NCBI RefSeq assembly: GCF_000004075.3
Contig: NC_026657.2
Span: 21,510,501 to 21,574,500 of the forward strand
Direction of reading: 5' to 3'
DNA: 64,000 nucleotides
Source: Cucumis sativus
Lineage: Eukaryota > Streptophyta > Magnoliopsida > Cucurbitales > Cucurbitaceae
Positions 59,411-64,000 of the stretch are shown one piece after another (positions within the stretch are counted from its first letter, which is position 1; each line of letters begins with the position of its first letter). The position numbers were made by a program, and so were the translations under genes. A model generated the notes under the pieces. That model ran no database searches. It saw only the letters and a list, made by a program, of their open reading frames with translations, and was not told the origin of the DNA.

Positions 59411-62400
59411 TCAGACTACCCGCTTTGGATCTCGAGCAGCGGCAACATGATCCTACAAGAGAAAAATAAAAATTACCATAAAAGTAACATTCATCCTTTC
59501 TGTGACTACAGAATGATATTAATCTAAAGAAAGCATCTGTTTTTTCATTCTTTTTTTTTTCTTAAAATTGAAATAACTACTTTCATGAAGAAAACCCCAC
59601 TAAAGAAAGGGTTTCCAACTAGGTATGATAATGCCTACAAAATAATTACAAAAAAATCAAAACTGAACCCCAGACGAAACCTCACTAAGGACCCTCCCCA
59701 AACCATGAAACACTATTGCGCCTCTCTCACCAAATGCTCCACAATAAAGCACACACCCTCACAAACCAAAGAAAACAACCTTTTCTCTTTGAAAGGTATC
59801 TGGAAGGGGAACTCCTTGATCATCAACTTCTCTGACGAGCAAGTAAAAAGTCAAACTCTTGCAAGAAACTGTTACAAACAGATCTCGCAAACGGGGGGAG
59901 CATATAGACACAATAAATTCAACGTCTCTCAGCCCCCAGTTTTCAAATCGTACTTACCATCCTAATCTTCAAATGCAGAAACGAAAATGTTAGAACACTT
60001 GCTAACAAGAACAAGATCTTAATTTATTATAATGAACTATAAAAAAAATACAAGATAAACCTATGAGGCACTTGGAACCTCCCTCTTGAGTACTCTCACC
60101 CAAGCCCTAAATCACTCCACAGAATATCCTCCCTCTCACTTACCCTCACTCCATTTATAACAAGATGTAACCACCCTAATAACCACACTTACACAATAAC
60201 TACTAGTAACTTCCTAAGTATCTAATTACCCTTATACCCTTAACCCTATACTAATCTAATTACCCTTATACAAGATAAACACATGTAGGTATCTAACATT
60301 ACCCAGCCCTTCAAAACACCTTGTCCTCACGGTGTGCTTACAAACATGATCACAAAATTGGGCCCCTTCTTTTTTTTCTTTTTGTTTTTTAAATAGATAT
60401 GTAGGCTTGCTTGCTTAATGAATTTTAACAAAGATGCAACTTTCACATCCAAAAACATAACTCCACCATAGAACACATGCATTGCTCTAAGACCAAAACT
60501 AGCCAGCAGTGCAACATAAGAAATTCTTGCCCTTCATTTCTGTCACAATCATTCTGGCTGCAAAAAAGGCCATATCCCACTCACTCGCAGCATTAAATAT
60601 ACATGCCCTCCCCTTCTTGAATTTGCTATGATCGTTCGTGTTTTCAACTCCTTCAGACTTGTTCGTTTTACCTTCTACCTTGATTTCCTTCAATGTCGTA
60701 CACCTTCGATGATACTCTCAATCGCTGGTCCTCTGCTCGACAATCCTTCCATGCTTCTAGAGATTGTCGAATTGTCCTTTGCTATTCATTGGATGCATTT
60801 TAGCAACAGTTGTTTTTCCGACGGGATGTCAAGTTTTTCGATACTCTTCGTCAATGACAGCAGCCTCTCTTTAATCGCTTGTAATTTATGCAAGTCTACT
60901 CGTATTCCCGCGATCTCTTGGTCGAACTTTTCCAACTTCTCTTCAATTCTTTTTTGCTCCATCTCCTTCCAGATTCCCAGGTAAAATTTGCTTTGATACC
61001 AATTTGTTAGAACACTTGCTAACAAGAACAAGATCTAAATTTATTATAATGAACTATAAGAAAATACAAGATAAACCCAAGTATAAGGCACTTGGAACCT
61101 CCCTCTTGAATACACTCACCCAAGCCCTAAATCACTCAACAAAGTAACCTCCCTTTCATTTACCCTCCCTCCATTTATAACAAGATGTAACCACACCCTT
61201 AGGGGTATAAGGGTAATTGCATTTCAAACAGTAAAATTGAATTGGAGCAGGACTAACCCTCTACTTATCAAGCAAAAGAAGGGGGAAAAACCAATTGTTC
61301 AGCACTTCAGCACTTACGAATCATTGAATGCCAAGGCACCAAAGAAGAACCAGCATCTCATTCCCAGTCAATGTTAGTAAAAGGATAATGCATAAAGGAG
61401 GTGTAGCTAGAGTGAAAATCATTATAAACTAAGGTCAACATTTAATCTCAATGGAACTTGAAAAACCACAGGCACGGGCAGGCTATGAAAGGGAGGATTT
61501 CACATAGTGGTGCCTAAATAGAATTTTTGTTAACTCTCCAAGACATTATTCGTTTGGGCGAAAGTGAAAGTGTAGCATTGTGCCATAGGAATTAAAATCA
61601 CAGGGGATTAGAGATCTGCAGGCTAGTAGTGGATTCAATAGAAAAAAACACCAAACTCCACTTACCCTGATTTTTGTTAGCAATTCTAGAAGTTGGGAGG
61701 TTCACTTGTAAAGGTTTTCTCTCATCCTTCCTCAGTGTTGTATCGCCAATTAAGAGACGAGACCTTTTTCCTTCCCTTCTGAGGAGTGATGTTTACTAAT
61801 TATTCTTTCAACCTTCTTGATGTACCAGCTCTGTTAGCACTTACTACCTTGGAATCTGGATGCTCTAGAATTCTTCTGTTTAACTTCTTTTCCAGATACA
61901 AGGCAACCCAACCCCTTTTAAAACACCAGAATCTGAATGGTCTAGATTTTTGCTTATTAGATTTCTGGGGTTGTCGTGGGATGACGAAGATGAGGAACAT
62001 TCAGAATGGAAGGTTTAATGATTATCAAGACGCACTAACATACAGTAGGAGGAAGATATAAAAAAGGAATCCCATCCGTTTAAAAGAATAAAAGTCTCAA
62101 TTGAAATCACGAGAATGAAAAATAGCTGAAGCTGGGAAAAGTCAAGCAAAGGTGACTGAATAATTGAGAGGAAGGGGCAGGGAGACAGGGCTTGTGTTTT
62201 ATTATTGGGTGTTTTAGTTTTATGATTGAAAGTTTAGTAGTGCGATTCTTACACACAAAATTTTGAGGGACTAGTTTTTGCTTTAAAAGTTTGCAGGTGC
62301 AAGTTGCTCCCTTTTAAGAGAGGATATAATTTTACAATTTTAGGTCTAAATTGTAACGAATATACTTTCTTGGTGGTTTGTGCAACTTTCCATTGGATTC

Positions 62401-63776
62401 ACATCTTTAATCTCTTGTTAGATTATTAGGTTTAAATTTAAATCTGATAGGTTACCTATCTAGAATGCTTAAGAGTTTTAATTAGTTGTCATGCAGGTTT
62501 GGCTGTCAGGGCTAGTGGTTGGGGTCAATAGTCTAACAGTTAACTAAGATCACTCGGTGGATCCTTTCTTTTTTATTTTAAATATCCTTCTTCATTATTG
62601 TTCCTTAGTTAACCATCCGCTAAACAATGATGGTCAGTAGACCACTAACTCTCAAGGAAATCCCACTGAACTTATCACCATAACCTCTAACTGCGTTCTT
62701 AATCATTAAAAGTGGAAATTAGGAAAAAGGAAAAGAGAAACAATATTAGAATATTATCAGCTATCTCACACTGCAGTATTATAATGCAGGCATACAGTTG
62801 GTGGAAAGTTGGGTGAAACTAAACTTACAGAGATAAAATCAAACGCCCTCGTATCTTCCTTCTTTGAACTATTCATCACAGACGTAGATGATTGTGCTGC
62901 AAGATTCGGCTGGAATATGTCTGGAAAGGGAGAAGAATATCCTCCACTACCCACACCACCACCACCACTGTTCGATTGGAGATTGGGGTTTCCGAACTGT
63001 TGGTAATTGGACATGGCTGATAATAATTGTTGTTGAGTAAAGAAGTTTCCAGTGGCAGCATAAGCCATTGGCTGAGAAGAAAAGGCTGGATTGAACACCA
63101 TGCCTGAGGGAAGATAAGTCATTCCAGGGAAAAATGCAGCATTCATATTTGACCCAGCCATTGGTGAACTGTAGATGCCATTTAAAGAATCTTGAGAAAC
63201 CTGATTCTGATGGTTGGGTTGAGCAGAAGCCGAGAATAAAGATTCAGACAGTGAATCCTTAGAATCCCCTTTATCTTTGCCCTTCAATATATCTTCATGG
63301 ATGGACAAACCACTCATTAAGTCATTAACATCTTTCCTAGCATGTTCTTGTACTGCAGGTTCAGAACTTGATCCAAAAATATCAAAAACTCCAGGTTCAT
63401 TTTTCGGCTCCAAGGCAGCCTTTTTATTTTCATTAGAAACCTGATTATTATCAAAATTCATCCCAGAAAACAGATCATCTGGATTTTCCCTAGTTTCAAT
63501 TGTATGAAACGAGACATCTGAAAAGGGGTCATCATCATTCTTTAGTTCGCTGGTGCTTGTGACAGTGTTTAGGCCATCTCCAAATAAGTCATCAACTAAT
63601 GGGGTACTTGACAGGTTTTCCACCTCTACGGATTTGTTTGTTCCACTGAAATCACCTGCATCACTGGTGTCTATTAAGTCTGGCATCTGAATGGTGGAAC
63701 TGGTGTTGCTTGGTAGAGACTTCTCGTAAACATTAATGGAGGGAACTCCTTTACCTCCATCTAAAAGAGGCATAAC
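59411..63776 (-). CDS. MTV1: MTV1-like ENTH-family vesicle coat protein, C-terminal two exons
   Basis: MTV1 (MODIFIED TRANSPORT TO THE VACUOLE 1) is a trans-Golgi ENTH-type adaptor working with clathrin and an ARF-GAP in vacuolar cargo transport. Visible are a 948-bp exon (62829-63776) and the final exon (59411-59452), joined in phase 0 across a 3.4 kb intron, for 329 residues. The large exon has the acidic short motifs of clathrin-adaptor partners: MPDLIDTSD, DDLFGDG, DDDPFSDVSF, PDDLFSGMNF and VFDIFGSSSE, then a Q/N/G/P-rich low-complexity part with PGMTYLPSGMVFNPAFSSQP. Its end, KKEDTRAFDFIS, continues in the last exon as DHVAAARDPKRVV and a stop, the conserved C-terminus of the family. 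The N-terminal ENTH domain would be encoded right of the window. The exon starts at an acceptor (TTTGGACAG), not at a methionine. The last intron contains a non-autonomous LTR element. Confidence 0.9.
59453..59987 (-). other. MTV1 last intron, part left of the LTR element
   Basis: Ends on the minus strand with the acceptor TTCTCTTGTAG. The more GC-rich stretch 59585-59965 has an open plus-strand frame of 126 codons that matches nothing I recognise; on the minus strand it loosely resembles the tail of a LINE-type transposon. I treat it as repeat-derived intron sequence. Confidence 0.4.
59988..60298 (-). repeat. 3' LTR (complete) of the non-autonomous element
   Basis: 311 bp with TG...CA ends and 7-bp terminal inverted repeats TGTTAGA/TCTAACA. 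The promoter-distal part contains two copies of a TATAAGGGTAATTAGAT box (minus strand). Confidence 0.8.
60299..60989 (-). pseudogene. gag N-terminal remnant of the non-autonomous element
   Basis: Two minus-strand frames (about 60970-60786 and 60693-60499) cover the coiled N-terminus and the start of the capsid of a gypsy-type gag. The frame is broken between them, and the capsid stops after the NDHSKFKKG motif. The gag at 870-253 in this window has the same motif (NDWSRFKKVEMPVF), so the two belong to the same broad group. Confidence 0.65.
60990..61002 (-). other. Primer-binding site of the non-autonomous element
   Basis: The minus strand reads TTGGTATCAAAGC two bases inside the 5' LTR, a tRNA-Met type site. 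Confidence 0.75.
61005..61196 (-). repeat. 5' LTR (truncated) of the non-autonomous element
   Basis: Matches 59988-60185 and then breaks off. It is followed at 61199-61218 by 20 bases of LTR sequence in the opposite orientation, identical to 63980-63999. This indicates a rearrangement or a second insertion at the break. Confidence 0.75.
61219..62828 (-). other. MTV1 last intron, part right of the LTR element
   Basis: Begins on the minus strand with the donor GTAAGT at 62828. No exon resembling MTV1 or any other gene was found. It probably contains old repeat sequence of higher GC content. Confidence 0.5.
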
Positions 63777-63953
63777 CTGTCCAAAGAGTCGAGGGACTAA
63801 ATTATAATTCCTTTTCATGATAAGACCACAAAGTTGAGACTAAATTACTTATCATTCCAACATATGTTTTTCGAGCAATTGTGACAAATTTATGCTTGTA
63901 ATCAAAGATAAAAATCCAAATCATGAATTTATTCAGCAATTTCATCAACTATC
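63777..63953 (-). other. Intron upstream of the large MTV1 exon
   Basis: The acceptor TTTGGACAG adjoins 63776. The intron continues out of the window, interrupted at 63954 by an LTR. Confidence 0.65.
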
Positions 63954-64000
63954 TGTTAGATACCTAGATTAGTATAGGGTTAGGGGTATAAGGGTAATTA
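63954..64000 (+). repeat. Start of a second LTR copy, plus orientation (cut by window edge)
   Basis: Begins TGTTAGATACC and continues with GTATAGGGTTAGGGGTATA and AGGGTAATTA, which is the reverse complement of the LTR end at 60220-60298. It is a related element in the opposite orientation inside another MTV1 intron. Confidence 0.75.

Larger units (their letters stand above)
59988..61218 (-). mobile_element. Non-autonomous LTR retrotransposon in the last MTV1 intron
   Basis: Two direct LTR copies, 59988-60298 and 61005-61196 (truncated), flank a 706-bp interior. The first 180 bp of the LTRs agree at roughly nine positions in ten. Both start TGTTAGAACACTTGCTAAC on the plus strand; the complete copy ends GGTATCTAACA. 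The primer site TTGGTATCAAAGC at 61002-60990 sets the orientation to minus. The interior encodes only gag N-terminal fragments: a coiled stretch with EQKRIEEKLEKFDQEIAGI and a NDHSKFKKG piece. There is no pol, so movement depended on another element. It shares orientation with MTV1. Confidence 0.82.

Noticed and set aside
59585..59965. 126-codon plus-strand frame in the last MTV1 intron
   Set aside because: No recognised domain; opposite strand to the host gene, and the opposite reading loosely resembles transposon tail sequence. Treated as repeat-derived.
60220..60298. Repeated AATTACCCTTATACCCTTAACCC, resembling interstitial telomere repeats
   Set aside because: The repeat is ACCCTTAT/ACCCTTAA within an LTR and lacks the regular CCCTAAA unit of plant telomeres.
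1..64000. tRNA genes, CRISPR arrays, bacterial operons or ribosome-binding sites
   Set aside because: None seen; no cloverleaf B-box sequence was found on reading, and the DNA is clearly plant nuclear.

Overview
The window is nuclear DNA of a eudicot plant. It is very AT-rich, with small intron-containing genes separated by long stretches full of transposon debris. The gene set (plastid/mitochondrial-type biotin ligase, a PGG-type ankyrin protein, a plant GATA factor, SEC13, a DUF761 protein, an MTV1-type ENTH protein) and the repeat types are plant-specific. The repeat flavour resembles cucurbits such as cucumber or melon, but that is an impression, not a proof.

Layout from left to right. 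(1) 1-1249: the 5' end of a Ty3/gypsy retrotransposon on the minus strand, with LTR, primer-binding site and a gag gene broken by an internal deletion. (2) 1773-3800, minus: a holocarboxylase synthetase (biotin-protein ligase) gene, six exons visible, with a targeting-peptide first exon; its C-terminal exon is not found before the retrotransposon. (3) 5240-11708: a 6.5 kb CACTA transposon with exact GCC target duplications, carrying one captured SEC23 exon. (4) 12579-21920, plus: an ankyrin-repeat/PGG membrane protein gene of four exons whose second intron holds an antisense, decayed Ty1/copia element with another insertion nested in it. (5) 24845-25271: an inverted-repeat element whose loop contains a diverged U6 snRNA sequence. 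(6) 26103-27411: a second CACTA-like element with TAA target duplications and a 62-bp tandem array. (7) 30399-31476, minus: a two-exon GATA zinc-finger transcription factor. (8) 39819-42655, minus: SEC13 with a single coding exon and a probable 1.8 kb leader intron, behind a site II-rich promoter. (9) 44353-44973, plus: an intronless DUF761 protein. (10) About 45-59 kb: a gene-free, AT-rich desert with microsatellites and degenerate repeats. (11) 59411-63776, minus: the last two exons of MTV1, separated by a 3.4 kb intron that holds a non-autonomous LTR element. A related LTR begins in the opposite orientation at the right edge of the window.

The genes do not form a pathway cluster, as expected in a plant chromosome. 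SEC13 (COPII coat) and MTV1 (trans-Golgi to vacuole transport) both act in vesicle traffic, but nothing in the sequence suggests the proximity is functional. The main story is how mobile elements sit in and around genes: one follows the last visible exon of the biotin ligase, several decayed ones lie in an ankyrin-gene intron and the last MTV1 intron, one has picked up a SEC23 exon, and one has fused with U6 RNA sequence. Exon borders were placed by eye from GT/AG sites, reading frame and remembered family sequences; none was checked against transcripts.
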